NCBI GenBank assembly: GCA_943704415.1
Contig: CALSCO010000476.1
Location: 1 to 22,336 of the forward strand
Direction of reading: 5' to 3'
Source of the DNA: Parvularia atlantis
Lineage: Eukaryota; Opisthokonta; Rotosphaerida
DNA: 22,336 bases
In this document: one piece after another, positions 11,475-20,074 of the stretch
Numbering within the stretch: position 1 is the first letter of the stretch
Layout of the letters: the number at the start of each line of letters is the position of its first letter
Position numbers and translations under genes: made by a program
Notes under the pieces: generated by a model
What the model was told of the DNA's origin: nothing
Seen by the model: the letters and a program-made list of their open reading frames with translations, nothing else
Database searches by the model: none

Positions 11475-12257
11475 TCACTGTGCCGCCGGCGTGGCGCCGT
11501 CCAGCAGCGTCTGCTCGAGCGCGAGCAGCTGTGCGACCGGCGCGGCGGGCTGCGGCAGGGCGGCGCGCAGCCGCTCGACGTCCCAGCCGATGACGCGGAA
11601 AAAGTCCTCGGGCGGGACGGTCTTCCCGTTGCGCTCCTTGACGACCTACGCATCGCGTGAGCCGGGTGGGCGGGCGGCGGGCGGGCGGGCGGCCGCGGAC
11701 CATCTTGGTGCAGCCGATCGCGTGCAGGCACCCGTCGCATGTGAACGTCTGCTGCAGCGCGACCCACTTGGCGTTCCAGCCGACGATGCGCGTGCGGATC
11801 TCGTACGCCTGCAGCAGGCGCAGCTCACGCAAGAAGAACATGCTCACGCCTCCGCGGTATCAGACGGTCTGCGCACGGGGCGACGCACGCGCAGCGCACC
11901 CGCGTTGGCGTAGCGGTAGTTGCGGCCGGGCGGCTTGATGCGGTAGAGGTACTGCGCGCGCGCGTAGTCGGCCTGCTTGTTGTACGACGCGTTGTTCATG
12001 TGCCAATTGAGGTCTGGCGCGCGCACGGTGCGGTGCGGTGTGTTTGACACCGGTGCGCGCTCTGCGCTTCTAGGCGGCCGGCGCGCACCCATGTCGTCGA
12101 ACCAGACGCGGAAGCGGTTGACGTTCTCCTCGTGCTCGCGCAGGCGCTTGAGCGCGAGCACGGTCCACAGCACGGTGAGCACGAGGCGCACGTGGTACAT
12201 GGGCGGCAGCGACGGCGCGTTGGCCGCGGCGAGCACGAGCGCGGCCCAGTTGAGCAT
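11475..12257 (-). CDS. THEM6-like hotdog-fold acyl thioesterase, membrane-anchored
   Basis: This is a probable 4HBT/THEM6-like thioesterase acting on acyl-thioesters at a membrane. Exons 12257-12089, 12013-11900, 11849-11701 and 11645-11475 sum to 201 codons (200 aa), close to animal THEM6 (about 208 aa). The introns are 75, 50 and 55 nt. An N-terminal hydrophobic segment (MLNWAALVLAAANAP, then VRLVLTVLWTVLAL) suggests a signal anchor. The joined exon 1/2 boundary reads DDMDLNWHMNNASYNKQADY, matching the family's catalytic DLNxHMNN pattern. Exon 3 carries MFFLRELRLLQAYEIRTRIV followed by GWNAKWVALQQTF, the typical second hotdog strand. The native substrate is unknown. The gene is convergent with ABCA copy 2, and its start codon lies 78 nt from the 5' end of the divergent tRNA gene. 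Confidence 0.82.
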
Positions 12258-12370
12258 GAGGCGGGTCCCGGCGGGCGCACGTGCAAAGTGCTGATCGTCC
12301 GTCCTTGGGCGTTTGGCAGCCCTCCACACTGCGATGCGTTGATGGCCGAGTGGTTAAGGCGGTGGACTTA

Positions 12371-12395
12371 CGGCCCAGATGCGGGCCGGTCATAA
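12371..12395 (+). other. tRNA intron 1 (anticodon loop, 25 nt)
   Basis: The anticodon loop is expanded. Removing 25 nt restores a seven-base CTTAAGA loop. The site is between tRNA positions 35/36, or equivalently 34/35 (12370-12394), because of an A ambiguity. The insert holds a strong hairpin, CGGCCC (12371-12376) with GGGCCG (12383-12388). The usual 37/38 placement would give anticodon UAC, which does not fit a long-variable-arm leucine tRNA. Confidence 0.7.
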
Positions 12396-12432
12396 AGATC
12401 CACTGGCGAAAGCTGTCAAGGGTTCGAATCCC

Positions 12433-12489
12433 GCAGAGCTCCCGCAAAAAACCTTGAATTTTTGCGCGGGGCCGGGGAGAACCGACCCC
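12433..12489 (+). other. tRNA intron 2 (3' strand of the T-stem, 57 nt)
   Basis: This insert separates TTCGAAT-CCC from TT-TCAACGC. Four splice placements, between positions 60/61 and 63/64, are equivalent because C runs flank both ends. It can fold into one hairpin, CCCGCAAAAA (12441-12450) with TTTTTGCG(C)GGG (12459-12470), or a competing 3' hairpin pairing GGGG (about 12468-12471) with CCCC (12486-12489). The internal promoter box B is left whole upstream of it. Confidence 0.75.
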
Positions 12490-12510
12490 TTTCAACGCAG
12501 AGGTCTTCTC

Positions 12511-12515
12511 TTTTT

Positions 12516-12550
<35 letters not shown>
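12511..12550 (+). terminator. T6 and T33 tract: RNA polymerase III terminator
   Basis: A run of six T (12511-12516), one C, then 33 T (12518-12550) follows the tRNA 3' end by 11 nt, the usual place for a Pol III terminator. On the minus strand the same tract is a poly(A) block about 60 nt beyond the stop codon of the phosphoesterase gene, so it may also affect that mRNA's 3' end. Confidence 0.75.
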
Positions 12551-12551
<1 letters not shown>

Positions 12552-12612
12552 TGGGGGGAGGGGCGCTGGGTGCGGAGGAATTTCTATCGGGGACAGACAC
12601 AGCGCGACAACT

Positions 12613-14959
12613 TCAGCAGTCGGCCGCGAGCTCAATGATAAGCGACGGCGCGTGGCACTCGTTGCGGTCGAACGACGACACCTCAAGGTGCGACATGCCC
12701 TCTGCCGTACGCGCGCACGACCGTGTGAGCACGGGGCATGGCGCGCGCGCGCAAGCGGGCGACTTACCGATCGCGAGCACGACCGCGTTGTCCTGGCGCC
12801 AGTCCGGCAGCGCGATGATCTCGGCCAGGATGTCCTTGATGTCGGGCTGCGCGCGCACATTTAGCCCTGCGGAGGTGAGCGACTCTGCGTACGCACCGAG
12901 ACCCACACGCCCTTCGGCGTAAAGTCGTCGTCGTCCTCCGTCCACGCCACGCCGGCCTTGGTCAGCGCACGGCGTGACAGGTTGAAGCGGTCCTCGCCGA
13001 ACGGCGCCGGCACGGCCGAGCGCTCGCCGCGGATGGTCAGCTTGGGCGCGATGTCGCGGTTGCCCGACGAGACGCCGAAGAGCTGCAGGTGCGCGGTCTT
13101 GATGCGCGCACTGGCCATGAGCGGGACGTCCTCGAAGCGGATCGCACTCATGCCCTGGCGGGCCTCGTTGCGGCCGCCGAGGGGCAGGGCCGCGGCGTCG
13201 AGCGTGATGCGGTTCGTCAGCAGATTCTCGTGTGCGTCCGCGCGGCTCGACGTCGCGGCGATGTCGAAGAAGGGCACATGGCACGACTTGGCCGACTCGG
13301 CGCGGGCCGGGAGCGTGGCCGGGTTGTTGTTGATGATCTCAAAGGTGTCGAAGGTCTTGCCGGCACGGTCGCGGAAGTAGCACGAGCCGCTGCGCAGGTT
13401 GCCGCCGATGTTGAAAGTGCAGAAGAGCGCGCCGTCGAGCGCGCCGTTGTCCTCCGCCGCCAAGGCCGCCCACCACGGGTTCTCGTTCAGGTCGTCCTCC
13501 CAGCTGCGCACGCCTGCGCTCGCACACGTGAGCGGCGTCAGGCGCGCGCGCAAGCAGCCACGCACTGTTGCCGCCCAGGCCCGATACAAACAGAAACGTC
13601 TCGCCCGGCTCGATCGCGAGCGGGCTGGCCGTGCGCGACGCGATCGTCTGGCGCGCAAAGTCCGACTGCGTATGCGCGCGAGGGAGGCCGTCAGCGCCGA
13701 CCAACCGCCGCGCCTCGAGCGCCGCACCATCACATAGGTGCGCGAGTACGAGTGCTCGTGCCCCGTCGCGATGATGGCGCCAAACTCGCGCGCCGCGTCC
13801 AGGATGGCGTAGCCAGTCTCTGCCCGGGTGGCGTGCGTGAGCAGCAGCGCGACGAACCGTCGGACGGCGCGCCGCACCGTCCGTCTTGCCACCCGTTTGG
13901 TACAGGCGCTGGTTCTTGTGCCACACGCCGACCTGAGGGCGCCGCCGCGTGTGAGGAACCAGCGCGGGCCGCAAGTGGCGGGGGAAATACTCTGCGCACC
14001 TTCCAGATGGCGGGCACGGCCGAGAACGCATCCTCGAGGTACCTGCGCGCCGCGGCTCTCAACGGGCGGGGGAGAGCGGGCGGGCGATGTGGTGCACGCA
14101 CGAGGCGTGGCCGAAGCCCTGTGTGCCCACGCCCGACAGCACAAAGTACATGCCCTTGAGGTAGCACGCGCTGTTGACAGCAAAGTCGCCTGGCGCGCGC
14201 ACGCGTCAGCCCGGCCGTGCGGGCAATGTCCACGCGTGCGCAGGGCACCCGTGCAGTACTGCGACGCGTTGCTGCGGCGGAGGCTGGCGAGCGCGGACAG
14301 GGGCGTGTCAGGACTGAGGATTACGGCCGAGGGCGCCGACGCACCGGTCCAGCAGCAGCGCTTGGTAGCCGTTCGAGCCGTCCCACGCGTCCTCGTCTGC
14401 GCATCGTGCCCGGGGCTGTCAGCCGCGCAGATCATGGGCGCGCGGGCCACGGTGGCGCGCGGGCCACGGTGGCGCGGCACCGTGGTTGCCGATCGTGGCG
14501 AGGTAGACGATGCTCTCGGGCACGACGCTGTCGACGTTGCGCAGGAAGGTCGAGGGGCTGTCGTTGTAGTCGAAGTCTGCGCGGCGGGAACGCGCAGTCA
14601 GCACGCGATGCGCACGCAGAAGAGAGCAGCGAACGCACCGCCGGCGTGCACAATGACCTCGGCCTGCGCCGTCGCTGGGTCAGTGCCGCGTCCGCCGACA
14701 TGCGACGCCGCGCGTGACGCACGCCAAAGTCGACGGCCATGCGCAGGACGCTGGCCTGGTTCGAGCCCGTGCCGGCGTCGCCCAGGAAGACGACCTTGAA
14801 GTTGGGCGGCATCGTCGTCGGCTGCGGGAAGTCGGCCTGCTTGCGCTCGGCCTCGGTGTAGCGGTGGCAGTTCGTGCCAAAGGCGTGCGCGCCGGCGACA
14901 GCGAGGGCCGCGATGATGGCGACGGCGAGGGCGGCTGCACCGCGGTGAGAGATCCGCAT
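12613..14959 (-). CDS. Secreted calcineurin-like metallophosphoesterase with C-terminal DNRLRE-like domain
   Basis: This is a probable extracellular or vacuolar binuclear-metal phosphoesterase, related to the purple acid phosphatase superfamily. The start at 14959 gives an N-terminal signal peptide (MRISHRGAAALAVAIIAALA, cleavage probably after AGAHA). Metal-binding motifs appear in order: VVFLGDAGTGSNQ, HAGDFDYND (first D restored by splicing), IGNHDEDAW (D restored by splicing), GVWHKNQRLYQT, and ATGHEHSYSRTYVMV. After the catalytic domain comes a beta-rich C-terminal region (about 13180-12613). Its motifs IRFEDVPL, HLQLFG, PKLTIRGERS, VAWTEDDDDFTPKGVW, SPDIKDILAEIIALPDW and NAVVLAI resemble the DNRLRE/choice-of-anchor domains of secreted bacterial proteins. 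The last exon ends PSLIIELAADC. About ten introns interrupt the gene. The start codon is 180 nt from that of the divergent BUD32 gene. The substrate is unknown. Confidence 0.85.
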
Positions 14960-15139
14960 GGGGGCACGCTCACAAGGGACGCGCAGCGCACCCTTCATGG
15001 GCTTGGGCGGGCGCGAGGGAGGGAGAAAGTAACTGAGACGCGGTGCGTGAACGGCCGCGGCTGTGAGACAACCAATCCAGACGCGCGATTGACGCACGTG
15101 CCAACAACGAACGCGCCTGGCTGAACCTGCGCTTCACCA

Positions 15140-16099
15140 ATGGCGGCGACTCCCGAGCTGCACCTGCCCGACGCGCAGCTGCTGTCGCAAGGCGCCGAGG
15201 CGGTGCGCGCTCGCGCGCTCGCTGCTCTTGCTCGCGCTCTCGCTCTCGCCCTGCGCACACCGATCGCTGATCGGCGTGATCGGCAGCGCGTCTTCCTCGC
15301 GCGATTCTTCGACCGCACCGCCGTCGTCAAGCAGCGCTTCCACAAGCTGTACCGGCACCCGGCCCTCGACGAGCAGCTGACCGCCAGGCGCACGCGCGAG
15401 GAGGCGCGCAGCCTGCAGCGCTGCCAGCGCGCCGGCATCCGCGTGCCCACCGTCTACGCCGTGGACCTGGCCAACCACACGATCTACATGGAGCACATCG
15501 ACGCGCCCAGCGTCAAGGCGCACCTCCAGCGCCACAACACCGGCGCCCAGGCCTACGGCGTACCGCTCGGGCCGCTCGCGGCGCGCATCGGCGCGGGGCT
15601 GGCGCGGCTGCACGACCTCAACCTCGTTCACGGCGACCTCACCACGTCCAACCTGCTGCACGTCCGGGCCGACGGCGGCGACTTTGACGTGGTGCGCATG
15701 ACGAGCGGCCTGATGCGCGCGCGGCGACGTGACGCGCTCGCTCGGCGCGCAGGTCTTCATCGACTTTGGCCTCAGCTACCAGTCGACCCTGAGCGAGGAC
15801 AAGGCTGTCGATCTGTACGTGCTCGAGCGCGCGCTCAGCAGTACGCACCCGGCCACCGAGCAACTGGTGCGCGCGCCGTGCGCCGTGCGATGCGCAGGGC
15901 CAGCCTAACCGCCCCGTGGGCTGCCGCAGTGGCAGCAGATCGTCGAGCACTACGGCCGCCTGTCCAAGAACGGCGCCGCCGTGCTCAGCAAGCTCGACGA
16001 GGGTGTGCTCGCTCGTCGCGGCTGCGCTCGGGCTGCCGCTGATGCACGGTGCGGCCCGCAGTGCGCAGACGCGGGCGCAAGCGCACTATGGTCGGGTGA
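15140..16099 (+). CDS. BUD32: BUD32/TP53RK (PRPK) atypical kinase, KEOPS complex subunit
   Basis: BUD32 is the ATPase/kinase subunit of KEOPS, which makes t6A37 in ANN-decoding tRNAs. Exons 15140-15202, 15287-15691, 15753-15866, 15930-16002 and 16062-16099 sum to 231 codons (230 aa), within the family range. The start [10 protein letters not shown] leads to LLSQGAEA joined to [20 protein letters not shown], the family's degenerate glycine loop and catalytic lysine. [20 protein letters not shown] and [11 protein letters not shown] follow. The catalytic loop is VHGDLTTSN and the metal-binding DFG is [28 protein letters not shown] is typical of the C-lobe. The last splice junction restores [13 protein letters not shown], the near-invariant basic tail. 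The introns are 84, 61, 63 and 59 nt. The stop lies 32 nt from the stop of the convergent POLE2 gene. Confidence 0.95.
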
Positions 16100-16131
16100 A
16101 AGGCCTTTCTTCTTTACTGTTTCATGCATGC

Positions 16132-18504
16132 TCACGCCCCGTCGTCCGTCGCCACCGCGACCGTGCTCGGCTCGACCGTGTTGCGCGCGGGCATGTAGAC
16201 GAAAAACGAGAGGTCGGACGTGGCGAACGGCCCCGGGTTGCAGCACGTCGCGTTGGCATAGTTGACCGTGAACTGCTCAAACTGGTCACCGAGGAACAGC
16301 TGCCCGCGCGCGCGCATTCGTCAGCGAGTGACGGCACAGCCCGGCCAACAGCGCGTCGGCGCACCACGTGCGGCAGCGGGTACAGCAGCAGCGCGTGGTC
16401 GTACGCCCAGTAGATCGGCCGCACCGTCTGCGGCAGCGGGCACAGGTGCGACTGGTCAAACAGCGTGCGCACGAGCTGCGCCACAGCGTCAGCCATCGTC
16501 CGCGCGGTGCGCCGCACAGGCGCCGCACCAGGTCCTTGATGTTGTCGCTCGTGGCCGGCGGGCGGATGCAGTTGCGGCGCATCTTCGTGACCATGTCGTC
16601 GCGGAAGAACAGCAGCTCCTTTGTGCAGAAGCGTATCCTGCGCCGCGCCGACCGTGAGCGCGCGCTACTCGGGTGCATGTGCGGCGCACCTGCACGGGTT
16701 CGTCGCAAACACCGCGCGGGCCACCTTGCTCCGCAAGCGCTCGGTGAACGTGCCCGGTAACCCTGCGCGGCATCGCGCGTCAGCAGCCGGCGCAAAGCAG
16801 CGAGCGGCGCGCGCACCGGGCCGCGGCAGCACCGTGCTCATGCCCGGGTCGGTCAGGCTCGGCACAAAGACAAAGTGCGACACGCGCGCGATGCTCGGGA
16901 ACTCGGCGATGAGGTCGGCCAGGGCGTCGAAGCACTCTGCACGCGTGCGCGCACTGCGTCAGCCAGGCGACTGCGAGCAACCGCGTCCGAGCGCACCGCG
17001 GTACCGCGTCGAGTCGACGCCGTTGTACACAAAGGGCGACGACGTGAAGCTGCCCATGAGCACGAACGCGAGCGGCGCGTCCGCCGCGAACCCCTGGAAG
17101 AGCGTGCGCAGGCCCAACATGACCTGTTTTGTGCGCGTGGACCGTCAGCTTGGAGACCGCGGTCAATGCGCGGGCGCGCCTTGGGCTGGTCCAGCCACAC
17201 GTCCGACAGCACCACGACCATCGCGTCCTTGGCGTCGGCCTCAATGTCACGCAGGTTGGCCTGGGCGCGCGCAGAAGCGCCGTGAGCACCGGCAGTCGTC
17301 TGCGCGACCGCCACCTCCGTCTCCAGCAGCCGCCCGCCCCAGAAGTTGATGTGCCCAAACACGGCACGCGACGTGTCGGCCGGCTCGGCCGGCGGCATGG
17401 CCATGTTGAGCACGCGGAAGACGCCATCGCGGTAAAGACCCTCGGCGAGCACGAAGCAGTGCTCAGTGAACAGCCCCGAGAACATGTCCTGGCGCGGCGC
17501 GCACGTCAGCAGCCACGCTGCCGGCGATCGAGCGTGCCCGCCCACCTCCGTCTTGAGGTGCGTCAGGTCGAGCTCGATGTTGGCGTCGGGCTCCTCGAGG
17601 TAGTAGCGTTCCTCCTTGAGCTGGCTGAGCAGCCCGAAGACGACGCACATGCCCGCTGTGCCCACGAGCGACTGGATCGGGATGATCTGGCGCGTCGCGA
17701 CCCGTCAGCACCCGCGCAGCCCGCAGCGTCGCACGCAGGCGCGCACGCCACCCCGGACCCGTTCTTCTGCGCGAGCGCGCCGGCGGTGGTGCGCTGCAGC
17801 CGCTGCCGGATCAGCTCGTAGCGCGCGCGCACGCTCTCGGCCTTCATCGTGGGCGCGGCGAAGAGCGTCGGGGCCTCGCGCGGGCTGCCATCGCGCGCGC
17901 CCGTCGTCAGCCCACCGAGCCGCGTCGCGATTGCGCGCACGCGAAGAAGTTCTTGCGCTCAGTGTCGTACTTGTACCGCGCGACGGTGAACGCGTCAATC
18001 ACCTCAAAGTACCGCCGCGCCTCGGCCAATGGGTCGCCCGAGTCGCGGTCGTTGCGGCTGAGCGTCGCGACGACGCGCTTGAGCACGGCGAGGTCGACGA
18101 GCACCGACGGCACTGGCCCGGCGTCCGTCAGGTTTCCCGCGATACGCAGACGCGCCGCACCGTCCTGCTGCTGGTACGACTCGATGATGTACTTGAGCGA
18201 CTCGTCGATCAGCCGTGCGTCGTCCGGTACCTCGCGGAACGTCTCGACGAGGAAGTTGGTCGCGTCGACCGAGAGCGACAGCCCGTTAAGCTGTGCGCGC
18301 GCGCGGTTTTTGGCGCCAAAAAAAAAAAACGCTCGCTGCGCGCGGAACGCCACAGCCGGCGGCCGCCTCGCGACCACGCCACCCGCTTTCCCGTCGCACG
18401 TCGCACGACCCGCACGTGCCGCCGCAACAAAAAGAACGCACCTTCGTGAAGTGCAGGACGAACGCGCGCTTGACGCGCTCGACCCAGGCCGCATTCGCCG
18501 CCAT
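16132..18504 (-). CDS. POLE2: DNA polymerase epsilon subunit 2 (B subunit)
   Basis: This is the non-catalytic B subunit of leading-strand DNA polymerase epsilon, acting in the nucleus. Exon 1 (18504-18442) encodes [20 protein letters not shown] and K. A 151-nt intron (18441-18291), longer than the others resolved here, precedes [18 protein letters not shown]. The N-terminal domain includes [20 protein letters not shown], as in human POLE2. Then come the OB-fold region ([45 protein letters not shown]) and the inactive phosphodiesterase domain ([42 protein letters not shown]). The C-terminal part has [60 protein letters not shown] and NPGPF. About nine introns. Order and motifs match the family end to end. 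Its start codon is 21 nt from that of the divergent OCIAD-like gene. Confidence 0.94.
18307..18322. promoter_or_regulatory. Palindromic E2F-type site in POLE2 intron 1
   Basis: The perfect palindrome TTTTTGGCGCCAAAAA sits in POLE2 intron 1. It contains two overlapping copies, one per strand, of TTTGGCGC, a match to the E2F/DP consensus TTTSSCGC. A near match, TTTCCCGT, lies at 18387-18394 in the same intron. E2F control of replication genes is conserved in animals, plants and many protists. This is a motif match, not shown to be bound. Confidence 0.5.
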
Positions 18505-18525
18505 TTTCGGTCGACGCTCGAAAGG

Positions 18526-19921
18526 ATGACAGAACAGGACGCGGCCGGCGTCGCGCGCGTCGCGCCGCTGTCGGTGGCCGAGCTGAAGACGCTGCAGGAC
18601 GTGTACGTGACGCAGGGCATGCTCGGGCTGCGGCAGGCGCGCCAGCCGCCCGAGGAGACCGTGCGCGAGCTGCTGTTCCTGCGCAAGCTGCTGGTGCGCA
18701 GCACCACCACGACGAACGGCGCGCGCGATCAACGCTGACGCGGGCCGCCGCACGACAAAGCCGCACATCACCGAGCGGGACCGCGCGTTCGTGCGCAACA
18801 CGGTCAACGTGCCGACCATCTTCAGTGCGTTGTGCGGGCTGCGGTGCGCCGGCCTGACGCGCGCACCCGCGCGTGATGCAGGCCTCTCGGCGATGGCTCT
18901 GACCGCCTTCTTCACGCTGTCGCGGCGTGCGTGCTGCTTCCGTGCGCCCAAGCACTTGCGTCGTTCTCACGGCAACCGCACGCCTCGCAGGCCGGATCCC
19001 GTCGCTGTCGCCGCTTCTGCGCTTCGGTGCGCCTGCGCTTGCACGAGGTCGCCGTGCTGACGCATCGCGCGGGCCAGGCCTGCCCGTCGTCGCGCACTAC
19101 GTCGCGTACAGGGTGTCGGCGTACGGCATGTACCGGAGCCTGAGTAGCATCGACACGCCGATGTCGCTGCACCTGCGCGCGTGCGTCGCCTCGCCGCACG
19201 TGTCCATCGGCTGCTTACTGACGGCGCACAGCATTCACAAGGACGCGGACGACCCGAAGACGAACGAGCTGAGCGACCTCTACGTCAGCCAGACCGAGTG
19301 CGTGCCGACGCGGGTTTTGGCCCGTGGGCCTGATGGCGCTCGCGCTGCAGGGTGGACGAGGCCGTGGCGGCGCTCAAGATCCCGAGCGGCAAGAAGGTCG
19401 ACCTGGTCGAGGCGATCAGGCGTGCGTGGCCGTCTGCAGCGCGCAATACCGCTGACGCACGTGCACGCGCGCTGCCAGTCGTGCAGGGCCGCAAGCAGGA
19501 CGCCGCTGCCAGGCCTGACGCAGCGACGCAGCCCGACGGGGCGGACGAACGCAAGCCGGCCGACGACCACAAGCTGCACCCGATCCATCGCGGCATTTCG
19601 TACGACGAGCTGCGCCGGCGCCAGCAGGCCGAGCTGCGACGCGGTGCGGCGGGCGAGGGCGGTGGCAGCGACGACTTTGGCGACGCAGCCACGGCCGATG
19701 ACCCGTTCGCTGAGGGCAGGCCGAGCGCGGCCTCGGCCGCAGCCGACGCTATGGCGGCGCATGCGGCTGAGCGCCACAAGGGCAAGCGCACGTGGGACGA
19801 GGTGCGGCGCTTCAGCCCTCCGTGGTCGCGCTTGCGCTGACCGTGCCGTGCTCACGTGCAGCTGCGCAAGGAGGTGCGTGAGACCGGCGGCGACGAGCAC
19901 AGTGGCGGGCGAAGCGCGTGA
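18526..19921 (+). CDS. OCIAD-like (OCIA domain) membrane protein
   Basis: Derived exons are 18526-18693, 18761-18824, 18882-18926, 18991-19026, 19078-19180, 19232-19297, 19351-19421, 19479-19801 and 19862-19921. They keep frame throughout and sum to 312 codons (311 aa). After an acidic N-terminus the joined exons read ITERDRAFVRNTVNVPTIF, then SLSAMALTAFFTLSRRRIPS, then LLRFGLPVVAHYVAYRVSAY. This resembles the OCIA domain: a short helix and two hydrophobic hairpin segments around a basic-Pro-x-x-Ser turn. The tail carries RGISYDELRRRQQAELR and KRTWDELRKE, in the order seen near the C-terminus of animal OCIAD1 (ITYEELRNKNRE, then TWDE). Human OCIAD1/2 are mitochondrial/endosomal membrane proteins linked to respiratory complex III assembly and prohibitins. 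Assignment rests on motif order and is moderate. A protein with only a generic two-helix fold is the alternative. Confidence 0.6.
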
Positions 19922-20074
19922 GGACGTAGTCCAAAAAGGGGGGCGTATGGCAATGCGCGGCGCAACAGAAAAGAACATTGTATGGGAGGCCAAGCTTTGA
20001 CAGCAGCTGCAGGGAAAATGCGTCCACGCGAGCATGCCGCAACGGCGTAGAAGGAAAAGAGAGTACGGCGAGGG

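Larger units (their letters stand above)
12336..12499 (+). tRNA. tRNA-Leu (UAA), class II, with two non-canonically placed introns
   Basis: The acceptor 5' strand GCGTTGA (12336-12342) pairs 7/7 with TCAACGC (12492-12498), followed by discriminator A (12499), as in leucine tRNAs. The D-arm GCC/GGC lies at 12345-12360 and contains a good box A (TGGCCGAGTGG). Anticodon stem GTGGA (12362-12366) pairs with TCCAC (12399-12403). The variable arm with GAAA tetraloop is 12404-12417. T-stem AAGGG (12418-12422) and loop TTCGAAT (12423-12429, box B) are followed by a 3' strand interrupted after one to three C residues; it pairs 5/5 with CCCTT at 12487-12491. Removing 57 nt there and 25 nt from the anticodon loop leaves an 82-nt molecule with loop CTTAAGA and anticodon UAA. 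Read without the second intron, neither the T-stem nor the acceptor closes. A T6 run starts 12 nt after the 3' end. A degenerate pseudogene is the alternative, but 12 matching bases next to each other argue strongly against it. Confidence 0.85.

Noticed and set aside
12336-12440. A contiguous tRNA-Ser or valine-like (UAC) tRNA, or a tRNA pseudogene
   Set aside because: The contiguous acceptor and T-stem do not pair, the discriminator would be C, and UAC does not fit a long variable arm. The two-intron leucine model explains every arm perfectly.
12336-12550. A tRNA-derived SINE
   Set aside because: The tail on the tRNA strand is poly(T), not poly(A). No body, target-site repeat or second copy is visible, and acceptor and T-arm complementarity is kept.
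12861-14480. A single 539-codon intronless minus-strand phosphatase frame
   Set aside because: Part of it is real, but it reads through several introns. Splice motifs restore GDFDY, GNHDE and the DNRLRE-like junctions only when these are removed.
16262-17349. Several 130-240 codon plus-strand frames
   Set aside because: They are antisense to POLE2 exons with strong family matches, and have Arg/Ala/Pro-rich shadow composition.
17953-18738. A 261-codon plus-strand frame ending in the OCIAD-like first exon
   Set aside because: Its upstream part is antisense to POLE2 exons and intron 1. Only the portion from 18526 is supported.
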